A stretch of DNA of 34,016 bases from Paulinella micropora (Eukaryota > Cercozoa > Imbricatea > Euglyphida). The notes beneath the pieces are model-generated. The model had not been told where the DNA came from. It saw only the letters and a program-made list of their open reading frames with translations, and did no database searches. Of this stretch, positions 13,574 to 24,945 are shown piece after piece. Both the position numbers and the translations under genes were made by a program. Location of the stretch: contig BJOX01000059.1 of assembly GCA_009731375.1 (NCBI GenBank), positions 688,609 through 722,624 of the forward strand. Direction: 5' to 3'. Within the stretch, counting starts at the first letter, position 1. Each line of letters opens with the position of its first letter.

Positions 13574-13847
13574 GCTCTGTCGGTTTATACTAGACTGTCG
13601 AACAGTCTCGAAACTCCATCTGCTTACTGGGTCCTCTGTAATGGAGGTGGGAGCTCGTTTTGCAAGGGGCGCTTATGGAACGAGCCCTGGCCCCGCCTGG
13701 TACTAGGGAGATTTTGGTATCGCCTGTATCAGTCCCTTCCGTGCAAACATCACGGCTTAGCTGGGAATCGGGTTAATACTTTGCCCACAGACTTCCTTGG
13801 TTGACGAAATCAGAAGCTCCTTTTTTCTGACATTAGTCGATATCTCA
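13574..13847 (+). mobile_element. Dispersed family A, copy 4 (core form)
   Basis: It starts at GCTCTGTCGGTTTATACTAG and ends CATTAGTCGATATCTCA, followed by (ATCT)n. It begins at the same internal point as copy 1, here also against a tetranucleotide array, so core-length copies have ATCT-type repeats on both sides. Confidence 0.72.
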
Positions 13848-13859
13848 TCTATCTATCTA

Positions 13860-13903
<44 letters not shown>

Positions 13904-13941
13904 ATATCTATCTATCCATCTATCTATCCATCTATCTATCC

Positions 13942-13974
<33 letters not shown>

Positions 13975-14034
13975 ATCTATCCATCTATCTATCTATCTAT
14001 CTATCTATCTATATATCTATGTAACTATCTATCC

Positions 14035-14095
<61 letters not shown>

Positions 14096-14230
14096 AGTCG
14101 ATATCTCATCAGTTGATCTCATCACTTACTCCACTGAGTGAACCAAGGCCACTTGAGGTGTCACTGACCCTCCCTTGGGCTTGGTTTTTTGAAATTGGTG
14201 CCAGCTGTCGACAGACAGAGAATTAGGGGA
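13848..14230. repeat. (ATCT)n array, family A stub and unique segment
   Basis: ATCT tetramers run to about 14093. The stub TTAGTCGATATCTCATC lies at 14094-14110. About 120 bp of unique sequence then precedes the next family A body. Here the stub is preceded by the array, unlike the other copies. Confidence 0.65.
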
Positions 14231-14654
14231 TGGTGTGGGTGTGCTGGGCCCGTGATGGGGTGCCTTATGTGTGCCTAGCCATACGCCTATAAGTCACATG
14301 CCGAAATAGCGACGGGAAGCACAATCCTGTTCCCTCAGGGTGCCCTTTCTCGCTTGTTGAGCCCGGAATAAAACCCACAGTGCTCTGTCGGTTTATACTA
14401 GACTGTCGAACAGTCTCGAAACTCCATCTGCTTACTGGGTCCTCTGTAATGGAGGTGGGAGCTCGTTCTGCAAGGGGCGCTTATGGAACGAGCCCTGGCC
14501 CCGCCTGGTACTAGGGAGATTTGGTATTGCCTGTATCAGTCCCTTCCGTGCAAACATCACGGCTTAGCTGGGCATCGGGTTAATACTTTACTCACAGACT
14601 TCCTTGGTTGACGAAATCAGAAGCTCCTTTTTTCTGACATTAGTCGATATCTCA
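14231..14654 (+). mobile_element. Dispersed family A, copy 5 (long form)
   Basis: Inverted relative to copy 3 and collinear with it over more than 400 bp. It ends with the same terminal sequence and an (ATCT)n tail from 14655. It may extend further left than 14231, but no second copy of that part is present for comparison. Confidence 0.7.
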
Positions 14655-14656
14655 TC

Positions 14657-14707
<51 letters not shown>

Positions 14708-14918
14708 CCATCTATCTATCTATCTATCTATATATCTGACCTACCAGAACACAGTCTACCCGTGATTCCCATCCCGGACACATGCACAGTACACAAATTG
14801 CTGTTTGATGTGAAACTGCGTTTCTTTGCAAGGACTACATTCCTTTTGCGATATCTCATTTATATATAATGTATTGCGCAGAATTGCCTTGTTCAAGGCC
14901 CTGGGCAAAAGTGCCAGG
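14655..14918. other. ATCT tail and unique sequence
   Basis: The ATCT array runs to about 14735, followed by about 180 bp of unique sequence ending GCCCTGGGCAAAAGTGCCAG. A diverged copy of that motif recurs at about 15429-15449, on the other side of the next array. Confidence 0.6.
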
Positions 14919-15007
14919 TATCTATCTATCTATCTATCTATCTACCTACCTACCTACCTACCTACCTACCTACCAAACAACCTACGACCTACCTATCTAT
15001 CTATCTA

Positions 15008-15079
<72 letters not shown>

Positions 15080-15153
15080 CATCTATCTATCTATCTACCT
15101 ATCTACCTATCTACCTACCTACCTACCTACCTACCTACCTAACAACCTACTAC

Positions 15154-15213
<60 letters not shown>

Positions 15214-15339
15214 ATATATATATCTATCTATCTATCTATCTATCCATCTACCTATCTATCTACCTATCTACCTACCTACCTATCTACCTACCTACCTACC
15301 TACCTACCTACCTAACTACCTACCTACCTACCTACCAAC

Positions 15340-15424
<85 letters not shown>

Positions 15425-15425
15425 A
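14919..15425. repeat. (ATCT)n / (ACCT)n higher-order array
   Basis: ATCT runs alternate with CTAC/CCTA runs and short AACAACCTAC interruptions, giving a higher-order period of about 170-190 bp. Both edges carry related GCCCTGGG..CAGGTATC motifs. Confidence 0.92.
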
Positions 15426-15541
15426 GTTGCCCTGGGAAAAAATGTCAGGTATCCATATTTGTGTATGTATGTATGTATATGTGTGAATGAAAGTATGAAT
15501 TTCAGAATCTTCAGACACGTCTTTATGTGTGTACAGTTTCC
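15426..15541. other. Short unique interval
   Basis: About 115 bp of unique sequence between arrays, with no gene. Confidence 0.6.
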
Positions 15542-16781
15542 AAAAAAAATACATACATACATACATACATACATGCATACATAGATACATACATACATAC
15601 ATACAAAGAAAAGACCTACGTACATACCTACGTACATACATACATGCATACATACATGCATTTATACGTATAAAAGTTGTATGTTTTGACGTGTAGTTCT
15701 GCGGGCAAGACTTGCAGCCCTTAAGTAACGAGGTAATACATACATACACACATACACACACACACACACATACATACATACATACATACATACATACATA
15801 CATACATACATGCATGCATGCATGCATTAAGTACATACATACATTCATTCATACATACATACATACATACATGCATGCATGCATGCATTAAGTACATACA
15901 TTCATTCATTCATTCATACATACATACATACATACATACATACATGCATGCATGCACATGCATTAAGTACATACATACATACATACATACATACATACAT
16001 ACATACATAAATACATACATGCATACATACATACATGCATGCATGCATTAAGTTTTTACATTCATTGATTTATACATACATACATACATACATACATACA
16101 TACATGCGTACATGCATACACACATACATACATACATACATAGGTACGTGCGTACATACGTACGTACGTACATAAATACATTCATTCATGAATGCATCAC
16201 ATACATACATACATACATACATACATACATGCGTACATGCATACATACATACATACATACATACATAGGTACGTGCGTACATACGTACGTACGTACATAA
16301 ATACATTCATTCGTGAATGCATCACATGCATACATACATACATACATACATACATACCATATACATACATATACACATCACACAGATGCAGACATACATA
16401 CGTACATACATACATACGTACATACATACATACATACATACATACATACGCATATACACATGCAATACATACATACATGCATACATACAAACATACATAC
16501 ATACATACATACATACATACATACATGCATACATACATACATGCATACATACGTACATACATACATACATACATACACACACGCACACACACACACACAC
16601 ACACACATACACACATACATACATACATACATACCCACACATATGCATGAAATGCATACATACATACATACATACATAAATACATACATACATACATACA
16701 TACATACATGCATACATACATACATACATACATACATACATACATGCATACATACATACATACACACACACACATACACAC

Positions 16782-16790
<9 letters not shown>
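15542..16790. repeat. (ATAC)n array with higher-order structure
   Basis: ATAC tetramers contain (a) an ATGCATGCATTAAGTAC landmark recurring four times about every 60-85 bp (15815-16050) and (b) a 125-bp tandem duplication whose TAGGTACGTGCGTAC landmark lies at 16141 and 16266. All frames here are repeat artefacts. Confidence 0.93.
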
Positions 16791-16861
<71 letters not shown>

Positions 16862-16922
16862 GTAGATAGATAGATAGACAGATAGACAGATAGATAGATA
16901 GATAGATAGATAGATATAGATG

Positions 16923-16973
<51 letters not shown>

Positions 16974-16974
16974 G

Positions 16975-17049
<75 letters not shown>

Positions 17050-17050
17050 G
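16783..17050. repeat. (GATA)n array
   Basis: About 265 bp of GATA tetramers with rare GACA and GGTA variants. Confidence 0.95.
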
Positions 17051-17350
17051 GCTGGGAAAGAAAGAGAGCAACAAAGCNNNNNNNNNNAAAGTGTCACGGG
17101 CCGGGCAGCCACCCTATGTATGTATGTATGTATGTATGTATGTAGTATGTATGTATGTATGTATGTATGCATGTATGTATGTATGTATTTATGCATTTCA
17201 TGCATATGTGTGGGTATGTATGTGCGTATGTATGTATGTATGTATATATGTATGTATGTATGTATCTACTTATAATGAACGAAATGGATATGGAAACTAA
17301 CAGTATATGTAGAGAAACGAAAGGAATGAGGATAACAATAATAATGCTGA
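17051..17350. other. Unique flank, gap (17078-17087) and ATGT array
   Basis: Short unique sequence, a ten-N gap, an ATGT array at about 17115-17267, then about 80 bp of unique sequence. No gene. Confidence 0.7.
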
Positions 17351-17437
17351 TTATGAAAGAGCTGTATCCATATCTATATGTATATCTATATCTATATCTA
17401 TATCTGTATCTATAGATATATCTTTGTCATTAGATGT

Positions 17438-17471
17438 TTCCCAGGTCGTTGATCTGTGGGGAGAGCGTGAT
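17438..17471 (+). repeat. Direct repeat, left side of the hexamer domain
   Basis: A 34-bp segment starting TTCCCAGG and ending GGGGAGAGCGTGAT. A matching 35-bp segment lies at 18672-18706, so the roughly 1.2-kb array is bracketed by direct repeats. GGGGAGAGCGCGAT recurs at 19071-19084. Confidence 0.7.
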
Positions 17472-17617
17472 ATAGATATAGATATAGATATAGATATAGA
17501 TATAGATATAGAGAAAGATATAGATGTAGATATAGGTATAGGTATAGGTATAGATATAGGTATAGGTATAGGTATAGATATAGATATAGATATAGATATA
17601 GATATAGACATAGATAT

Positions 17618-17926
<309 letters not shown>

Positions 17927-18671
17927 TATCTATATCTATATCTATATCTATATCTATATCTATATTCATATCTATATCTATAGCTAGCTATATCTAGCTA
18001 TATAGCTATAGCTATAGCTATAGCTTTAGCTATAGCTATAGCTTATAGCATAGCTTATAGCATAGCTATAGCTATAGCTTATAGCATAGCTTATAGCATA
18101 GCTATAGCTATAGCTATAGCTATAGATAGCTATAGCTGTAGCTATAGCTATAGCTATAGCTATAGCTATATCTCTATCTCTATCTCTATCTCTATATCTC
18201 TATCTCTATCTCTATATTTATATTTATCTCTATATTTATCTCTATATCTATATCTATATCTATATCTATATCTATATCTATAAATATAGATATAGATATA
18301 GATATAGATATAGATGTAGATGTAGATATAGATATAGATATAGATATAGATATAGATATTGGTATAGGTATAGGTATAGGTATAGGTATAGGTATAGATG
18401 TAGATGTAGATGTAGATGTAGATGTAGATGTAGATGTAGATATAGATATAGATATAGATATAGATATAGATATAGATATAGATATAGATATAGATATAGA
18501 CATAGACATAGATATAGACGTAGATATAGATGTAGATGTAGATGTAGAGGTAGAGGTAGAGGTAGAGATAGAGATAGAGATAGAGGTAGAGATAGAGATA
18601 GAGATACGGAGATGAAAATTTCATACATACATACATACATACATACATACATAAACTACTGATGTAGATCA

Positions 18672-18870
18672 TTCCCAGGCCTGTCAACCCTTGGGGAGAG
18701 CGTGATGAGAATTTCCGCCGTATCGGCTAATGATACGGCTAATAAGCATCTCCTGTCCAGCCCGGCCCTTCCATGTAGAAAATTCACAAGTAAGGCAGGA
18801 GGTGAAGGCAGCAAAATTTTACGGTTTTTGCGGACAATTTCTGCCGTATCGGCTATGGATATCACCCGTC
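18672..18870 (+). repeat. Dispersed repeat family B, copy 1
   Basis: Starts with the right-hand direct repeat (TTCCCAGG...GGGGAGAGCGTGAT) and contains TTTCCGCCGTATCGGC, an 8-bp inverted repeat (GCCGTATC at 18717-18724, GATACGGC at 18732-18739), and a second GCCGTATCGGC near 18843. A diverged copy of its interior lies at 19312-19445. No protein was recognised. Confidence 0.6.
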
Positions 18871-19124
18871 CGGCCTCGCTTTTTTTACTAGGACGTGCAA
18901 GCGACAAGGTCGGGCGACTTTGGTATTATTTTTCTTTTTTTAATACTAGAGCTACGATAATTCTTTAAGGGGGTTTCAAAATGACATTCTCAGGCGTTTT
19001 TCGTACCTCAAACATGGGGTGAAAAATTAAGATCGGAAGCTGGAGGGTTTTTACCCCTTGAATGTCCCGTGGGGAGAGCGCGATGCCGGTTGTTGGAAGT
19101 GGCACCGGTTGCCTGGCTTGTCTC
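18871..19124. other. Unique interval
   Basis: About 250 bp with no gene. The GGGGAGAGCGCGAT motif of family B occurs at 19071-19084. Confidence 0.55.
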
Positions 19125-19220
19125 GGGGGGGGGGGGGGNNNNNNNNNNNNNNNNNNNNNNNNNNNNNNNNNNNNNNNNNNNNNNNNNNNNNNNNNNNNNN
19201 NNNNNNNNNNNNNNNNNNNN

Positions 19221-19252
<32 letters not shown>
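19125..19252. repeat. Poly(G) tract with assembly gap 19139-19220
   Basis: Fourteen G, 82 N, then about 32 G. The gap is likely caused by the homopolymer itself, so the real tract length is unknown. Confidence 0.9.
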
Positions 19253-19254
<2 letters not shown>

Positions 19255-19311
19255 GGCCGGGTGCGGGACTAAGTAAGACATCTATCTTTTTACCTACCTA
19301 CCTACCTACCT

Positions 19312-19445
19312 CTACTTCCGTCGTATCGGCTAAGCAAACCATCTCCTGCCGGCCCAGCCCTTCCAATGCAGGAAAATTGAGCAGTATTACTAAGACGGGA
19401 GGCCTAGGCAGGGAACTTTTGCGGTCATGTCCCGGAAACTTTCCG
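19312..19445 (+). repeat. Dispersed repeat family B, diverged copy 2
   Basis: Shares CGTATCGGCTAA, CATCTCCTG, the GCCC..CCCTTCCA block and the following order of short motifs with 18709-18840, with substitutions and small indels. It lies just right of an ACCT run. Confidence 0.55.
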
Positions 19446-20250
19446 CATTTTTGCCTCCTTGGTCTTCCCTTTTGCTTCCCCAGTCCTCCATCTGCTCCTT
19501 TTACTGACTTTCTCTTCTCTTCCTCCCACCAAGTGGGCCAAGTCAAGTTTCGCCCAGTTTCGACTCTAGAACCAACTGGGCCAAGTCAAGTTTCAGTCAA
19601 ACGGTCATACTACGATGAGCACAAAATTTTCACGGGTAAGATATGGTGCGATCTTAACACGCCGCATAATAGACTTGAACCCACAGTCACTGATGATCAT
19701 CGGATCAAGTTTTATCTCACAAGTTCTTTTAATAAAACTGCTGTGACACTAAGTGATCAGTGTCGTACTTAGTAACAAGTCTCAGCTGGAGTTGGCCCTC
19801 CGCGCAAAAGCTGCCGGCTGGTGAGATGATCTAGTATCCTGTCGCCTCAGTATGGGCTCTGATGCAGGGGCATCGACTGGCACGACAGAATAAAGCACAA
19901 GAAAAGTTAACATATTTCGCAAAAATAATGGTTCTTTCATAAAAACAAAAGATTTCAGCCCCCTTTCATCATTGAAAGAAAAAAAGTTTTAAAAAAATGA
20001 ATTCCAAGCCGTTACAGCCGTTTCTTAACGGTTTTACTGTATTATTGCTGGTTTTTTGCTTTGCGTTTGTTTCTTTTGGTTTTGTTTGATTACTCAGTGA
20101 CTTGAACATTATTTTTTTTTCATCAGAATTATGTTTTTTTCATAATCAAGTTTGAAAAATATTTTAAAAAATTTGAATTTCTAGCCCGGCGTTACGACCG
20201 TTATTTACAAAGTGGTTGTTTTGTGGCTCAGTGACTGAGTATGGTAAAAG
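19446..20250. other. Unique AT-leaning sequence, no gene recognised
   Basis: About 800 bp without a supported gene. A short direct repeat, GGGCCAAGTCAAGTTTC, occurs at about 19536 and 19578. Confidence 0.55.
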
Positions 20251-20640
20251 TTGCCGGGCCACTCACTTGTATTTGTTATACATACGCACTGACTACTTGA
20301 AGTATGCATGAAATAATATTAATACTAGCTTGTTCAGCATATTTACAATGATTTTGAAGCATACAACCGGTGCGGTACCTTAGACTTTAAGTTGAGTGAG
20401 AAAGTTTTACACAAGTCACTGCACTACTTGCCACTCACTTGTAGTCGTTATACATACTCACTGACTACTTGAAGTATACAAGAAATAATGTTAATACTAG
20501 CTTGTTCAGCATATTTACAATGATTTTCGGAAGCATAAAACCGGTGCGGTAGCTTAGAGTCAAGTTGAGGGAGACAGTTATAAAAGTCACTAGTTGCCAC
20601 CGTACTGAGTCAAGGCAGTGACTAGCTGTCACTCACATGT
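20251..20640 (+). repeat. About 177-bp tandem repeat, two copies plus partial third
   Basis: Copy 1 starts at 20251 and copy 2 at 20428, sharing TAATACTAGCTTGTTCAGCA and CCGGTGCGGTA blocks with scattered changes. A third, truncated start (TTGCCACC) lies near 20594. The unit resembles a small satellite. Confidence 0.75.
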
Positions 20641-20995
20641 TTCCTGACATGTATATAATTTTGCGTGTTCTAATCATTAAATACTGGCACTGAATTGAAT
20701 GATTAAAAAAAAAATCTAATTGAAAATGCTGAAATTTGAATTCAAAAGTTCGAATTAACGGTAGTTTGAAACTTGACTGAAATGGTGGCAGTTTTTCATA
20801 GTGAGTCAAGTTGTTACTCTGGTTTAACGACCGTACAGCAGTAAGTTAATTAATATTTGTTATTTAGTTCAATCTAAATTCAGATTCAAATTGAAATTTT
20901 ATTTTTTTTAACTTTTTCATATTACCGTCCGGTGTTATTAATAAAATGTGTAGGTCTTGTCGCTAGTAATTAATTTCAAGGCCATGACCATAAAT
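20641..20995. other. Intergenic sequence 3-prime of the coiled-coil gene
   Basis: AT-rich, no gene. It probably holds the 3-prime untranslated region and polyadenylation site of the minus-strand gene ending at 20996. Confidence 0.5.
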
Positions 20996-22669
20996 TTAAT
21001 GGTGACCGTGGCGTTTGTTAGGACTGGTTTTCTTTGAACATTCCGATTCAGAATCAGATGATCTGTCACACTTCGCACGTTTGCTTAACGGTTTGTAGTG
21101 ACGGCCGCGGTAATGATGAGAATGTCGACATGCGTCAGATGAGGGAGAGACAGATCGGTCCCTTTTGCTTTTGACATTGGCTGCTGCAGTTGTAACACGT
21201 GCACAAACAGAAGCAAGTTGTTAGTAAAAGCAAGACACGTGTCGGCTGATTTACCTCGTGCTTCGGCCTTGGCAGTGTTGAGGTCCTCCTTGACTGCCTT
21301 GTATTTATCCTTCAGTGCGGCAATCTCGGCCTGTGATTCGTCAAGCTGCGCATTAGCCTCCTCCAAACGCCCCTCAAGCTCAGTAATTTTGTTTTTGAGA
21401 TTACCAAGCTGTGAAAGCAATGAAGCTTTCTCTTTACCAGCATGTTGCAATGCTTCAATCTCTTCTTGCTCAAGAGCAGCCACCTGCTTCTTCAAATCTG
21501 TCACTTCCTAATACAGACATAGATTGTGTGTGCAAACAATAAACAAAATGAGATACCTTGCGGAGTTCCTTGTTGGTTGTTTTATTGCGATCATTAGCCT
21601 AGTACATCAAATAAATAAAATGATTTGGGGAGAAAAAAAAGTACCCTTGACAAGTTGTCGTGGTTCCTCACAACAGTGCTCTATTTGTTTTCAAGGTCTG
21701 CTTTCTCTGCAGACACATTTTGTACATTACGTTCCAAGGATGTCCTTGGCAGAGGTCTTTCTCAGCTCCAACAGCTCAGCTTGAGCCTTGAGCTTGGCCT
21801 TGCGCTCGTCGTCCAGTAGGCTAAGAGCGTCGTCGACCACTCTTTTAGCTTCCTTGTCGCCCTCCATCAAAGCATGGATTTTCGCCTCGGCCTCGGATAG
21901 CTTGCCCTTTACTGACACAAGCTGCGCTTTCAATTCGACTACCTCTTGAGTTGGCTCTTTGTTCACAAAGACTTCAGTACTTGCATGCTCATCTGACTCA
22001 GTCGCGTCGGACTCTGCTCTGGATCCGGTATGCTGGTCGCTGTTTTGCATCAGCTTGGCTAAACTTTTGACAAGTTGCCCTTGAAGGTCAGGGCACTTGA
22101 CAGTGAATGGCACGAGCGCTTTCTGATCAAGGTTGAGCATGTCTTGAAAGGCGCGTGGAACGGGAGCGTGAATCCAGTCTGAGGTTGATCGAAGTACTCT
22201 CACCACTTCGCTTTTGTTCTTGTATGCAAAGACAAAATGAATGTACCGACGTTGCTTGTCAGGGCTTGTCCTCAGGATCTTCATAACAATCTTCAAAAGC
22301 CGTGCCAGCGAAACCGTAGTCTCTGCGTCCTTCAACATCTCAGCCACGGTTGCTGCTTTGGAGGTTGCACGGAGAAAATAAATCCAGTCGCCAACGTTGA
22401 TTTCTTCACCATTCAAAGTGATCTTGGGCAGCCAAACCGTTCTTTCACCATCTGCTGTCCCTTCCACTAATTCACCTCCTTGCTCCGATATGTCCCACTT
22501 ACGATTGTGGTGTTGGTCGGCGCCAGGACGAAAAAGATCAAGGTCGTCAGGATGTACGTAATCCACCTAAAGCCACATAAAAAATAAAAGCGATCACAGA
22601 TTTCAAGGCAAAGCAGACCTTCACAGATGTGCCGCCCCCAACAGACAGTCCCAGCAGTGCACTTGCTTA
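20996..22669 (-). CDS. Spliced coiled-coil protein with basic Ser/Arg-containing tail (frame disturbed)
   Basis: Not recognised as a known family. The exons I can support are 22619-about 22669 (start uncertain), about 21684-22566, 21557-21598, 21255-21507 and 20996-21184. Introns of 52, 49 and 70 bp have GT donors and AG acceptors (22567-22618, 21508-21556, 21185-21254). The exon at 22566 opens at GTG straight after an AG acceptor, so that GTG is a valine codon and not a start. The first long exon has a globular part (motif INVGDWIYFL) and then an acidic linker. A heptad-like Glu/Lys/Leu coiled coil continues through the small exons. The last exon encodes a His/Arg/Ser-rich basic tail ending in TAA at 20996-20998. 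Between about 21745 and 21680 the coiled-coil pattern moves to another frame and then meets a TAG at 21681-21683, with no good donor. The copy may be a pseudogene, or there may be a sequence error. It lies just left of the viral-like element and is probably a host gene. Confidence 0.55.
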
Positions 22670-23009
22670 ACCCTTGAGCAGTAGTATAGGGGGCCACTTT
22701 GGCACACTTTTTCAGTGCAGTTTCTCTACAGAAACCACACTAAGAGCCGTTATTCGTTATTTCGTCTTCCTATTTATAACTAATATAGACAAACAAAAGA
22801 AAGAAAAACGGCTACCTTTAAATAATTATTATTAAATTGACCTTTTTCGTCTTACTCTTCCAACTTCAGTCTTCTCCACCTACCACACACAAGTATGGTA
22901 TGAGTAAATCTCTTTGAAATGAAGAGGGCTTTCGCCCAATTTTTTTAAAATTGAAAACACACTAGTTTATACTCCTATGTGCTAAAGGAGTAAGTGGTTA
23001 TAACCACTT
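22670..23009. other. Intergenic, transition to AT-rich element sequence
   Basis: No gene. Base composition becomes markedly more A/T from about 22750, so the left edge of the integrated element may be near here. I found no terminal inverted repeat or target-site duplication to fix it. Confidence 0.5.
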
Positions 23010-23483
23010 TTATTCAATTCTTTGTCTTTTATATTTCTCATATGCTTGAATAATTTCTGATGAAGTTTTACCACTATCAATCATTTTTCTTGCTCGAATT
23101 TCATCGTCAACTCCCATCGGTTGATTTTCCGCACTTAACCAATGTTCAAATAATCGTAATTGTTTTTTCTTATTTATTTCTTTTCTCTTTTCTTCTCTCT
23201 TTATCAAATCTATTTTTTCCTTTCTTTCTATTTCTCCTTTTCGCATTTCAAGTATTTCGTTAATAGCATTTCCTTTATTTTTGCAATCTCTTTTTTGCTT
23301 TTCCAATTCAATCCTTTCTTTCTCATTTTCGTCAAGTTTGCTTTGTATTATTTCATTTCTTGTTTCGTTTTTCAATTTTTGTTTCATTAATTCAGATAGT
23401 TTTTTGTCTTTCATTTTTTCCAACCATTTATTATTTTCTCTTTCAAAATATTCGTTGTCGCTGTTATCTTCCTCGCTACTCAT
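23010..23483 (-). CDS. Charged coiled-coil protein of unknown function
   Basis: 157 residues when started at the ATG at 23481-23483. The frame continues upstream only through a TTG, so this ATG is preferred. The protein begins with an acidic segment (MSSEEDNSDNEYFE), followed by about 90 residues of Lys/Glu-rich helix with coiled-coil character. A more conserved-looking end contains GVDDEIRARKMIDSGKTSSE and a basic C-terminus. No catalytic motif is visible. AT-rich codon use and position suggest it belongs to the integrated element. It is divergent from the spliced gene at 23767. It could be a scaffold, nucleic-acid-binding or virion protein, but nothing in the sequence decides. Confidence 0.6.
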   Translation of the reverse strand: MSSEEDNSDNEYFERENNKWLEKMKDKKLSELMKQKLKNETRNEIIQSKLDENEKERIELEKQKRDCKNKGNAINEILEMRKGEIERKEKIDLIKREEKRKEINKKKQLRLFEHWLSAENQPMGVDDEIRARKMIDSGKTSSEIIQAYEKYKRQRIE

Positions 23484-23766
23484 AAAATATGTAATCCTGT
23501 CCAAAAAGTCAAGGTGTCGAGGTTGCAAACTTTTGCACCTTTGTTACCTCAGCCTGACCTTTCTCGTCTACGGTGTAAAAAAATTTTTTCGCTTTTCCTT
23601 TTTTAAGGCATTTCAAACGAACAGCCGAAATCCAGAAATTCACACAATTGAGTAAAATGTTTTTCCTCGTGCTTTTTCGTTCTGCGACTTTTTTTTTTCA
23701 GAATTCCCAAAGTGGCTAAGACAAGAAGTCCAAACCCTTGCTGTTTTTGTGTGTGTTGCTTGTAGG
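23484..23766. promoter_or_regulatory. Divergent intergenic region
   Basis: Lies between the minus-strand coiled-coil gene and the plus-strand spliced gene, so it probably holds both promoters. It ends in a pyrimidine/TG-rich stretch and TTGCTTGTAG immediately before GATG. That is a good splice acceptor and suggests an intron in the 5-prime untranslated region of the spliced gene. No clear TATA pair was assigned. Confidence 0.4.
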
Positions 23767-24472
23767 ATGTCGGACAACGAGCCTGAAGAGGAGCGACACG
23801 ACGACCCAGAGCAGGAAGAGCCTGAAAATGAGGTAATTTCATTTATGCTTTTTGTTTTATGTGTATGCTGTTTCTTGTATAGGGTGCTATGGCCCTTCTG
23901 GAGGCACAGCAAGAAGCACAGGACGCACATGATGCACGTGTTCAGGTAAATTATATAAGTTTATTTTTTTTCTTGCCTTTCTTTATGTGTGTATAGCAAA
24001 CAGAGGAAAAAAACGTCACCGACACTGCTATTGAGGTAAATCATTTTTATTCTATTGTTTGTTTTATTGTCTGTATGATTAGGATGTAACAGAAGATACA
24101 AAGAACATGAGTGTAGTAGAAGTTCCTGACTGGTTGAGGCCTAGAGGTGCTAGGAAAAAAGGTGCACAAAAGGGGGGAAGACCAACAGGCAGCAGAAATG
24201 TCGTGATTAGAATCAGCGATGTTAATGTAGTAATAGATAAGAAGGCAGGAAATGCAAAATATTATTCTGTAGAGGTGCCAAATTCTATTGCTGTTGTTGT
24301 CTGGGGATACCGCTCAGCTCCGCAAGAAATTTCAGAATATGTTGTCGTATTTGAGCCTCGTGTAGGAGAAACAGATATGATTATGGTGAGAACATGGCCT
24401 AATGTGGCGGAGATTGTTTCTCATTTTGGAAGAGTGGTGCAAACTATTTACAAAGCCAAGTTCATCCGTTAA
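23767..24472 (+). CDS. Four-exon gene with three tiny phase-0 introns; function unknown
   Basis: Exons 23767-23832, 23883-23945, 23997-24035 and 24083-24472 (TAA) give 185 residues. Introns of 50, 51 and 47 bp all start GTAA and end TAG with pyrimidine-rich 3-prime ends. Each interrupts between codons, and exons 1-3 (66, 63 and 39 nt) are multiples of three, so skipping any internal exon would keep the frame. Exons 1-3 encode an acidic, Gln/Ala/Glu-rich N-terminus. Exon 4 encodes PDWLRPRGARKKGAQKGGRP, a basic segment resembling a nuclear localisation or nucleic-acid-binding patch, and then a beta-rich-looking domain of about 95 residues. I recognise no family. Exon 4 has AT-rich codon use like the element genes, while exons 1-3 look more host-like. 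It may be a host gene, an intron-bearing element gene, or a fusion of the two. Confidence 0.7.
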
Positions 24473-24490
24473 TTAAATAAGTTGTTAAGC

Positions 24491-24540
24491 ATAGCATTTT
24501 CTTCTAGATAAACAAATACCAATCTGGAAGAAAATGTTAT
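24491..24540. terminator. Strong hairpin between convergent genes
   Basis: Arms at 24491-24509 and 24522-24540 form a 19-bp stem, with two positions that would be G-U pairs in RNA and a 12-base loop. It lies 18 bases after the spliced gene's stop and about 30 bases after the minus-strand gene's TAA, so it could end transcription from both sides. It does not share the TGATATTT ends of the cassettes further right. Confidence 0.6.
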
Positions 24541-24570
24541 TGCCAAATGTTTCGTTTTAATTTATTTTTA

Positions 24571-24945
24571 TTAAAGGTCTAACTTTTCGATTTTCTTTTT
24601 GATTCTAGCACTGCTCCGTATGTTTTCCGGTTTTACATCCAATGATTTTAATAAATTAATATTTTTTTTCTCTTTTGTAATTTGTTTCACTTTGTCCGAT
24701 AACTGCTCCTTCGGCATGATGCTCTTCAACTTTAGTCTTTAATAATTCTGACGGTCTTACTAAGTCTTCTTCTGATAGTATAACTTTGAAGCCTTTACGG
24801 CCCTTAACCTTGAATATAGTTTTACTGAATTGCTTGTCCCCTTTAGAAAAAATAGTTCTTTCTAATTCCTTTCTTACTCTTGTTCCTTTAGGGAATTCAT
24901 TAATTAAAGGATTTCTGTAGATTTCCTGAGTGTTCTTTTCGGTTC
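24571..24945 (-). pseudogene. Probable integrase C-terminal region (frameshifted, cut by gap)
   Basis: The minus-strand frame is open from the gap edge at 24945 to a TAA at 24656-24658. Its pattern of a basic FPKGTRVRK strand, then FSKGDKQFSKTIFKV, and later a PSELLK ending matches the SH3-like C-terminal domain that follows the rve core in polinton-type and retrovirus-type integrases (family knowledge; similarity judged by eye). Near 24710-24720 the sensible sequence moves to another frame, where a 48-residue ORF (ATG at 24715-24717, TAA at 24571-24573) continues as a Lys-rich helix. One-base damage, a sequencing error, or two overlapping genes would each explain this. The catalytic DDE core would fall in the gap. 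An integrase would explain chromosomal insertion of the element. Confidence 0.45.

Noticed and set aside
15740-17205. Open frames over ATAC/GATA arrays, including one crossing a gap
   Set aside because: Pure repeat periodicity plus N-spanning translation; no coding evidence.
18656-19546. Minus-strand frames in repeat family B
   Set aside because: They follow the repeated segment and are not conserved as a frame between its two copies.
23060-23655. Plus-strand Phe/Ser/Leu-rich frames opposite the coiled-coil gene
   Set aside because: Antisense readings of Lys/Glu codons; the minus strand gives a coherent protein with a clear ATG.
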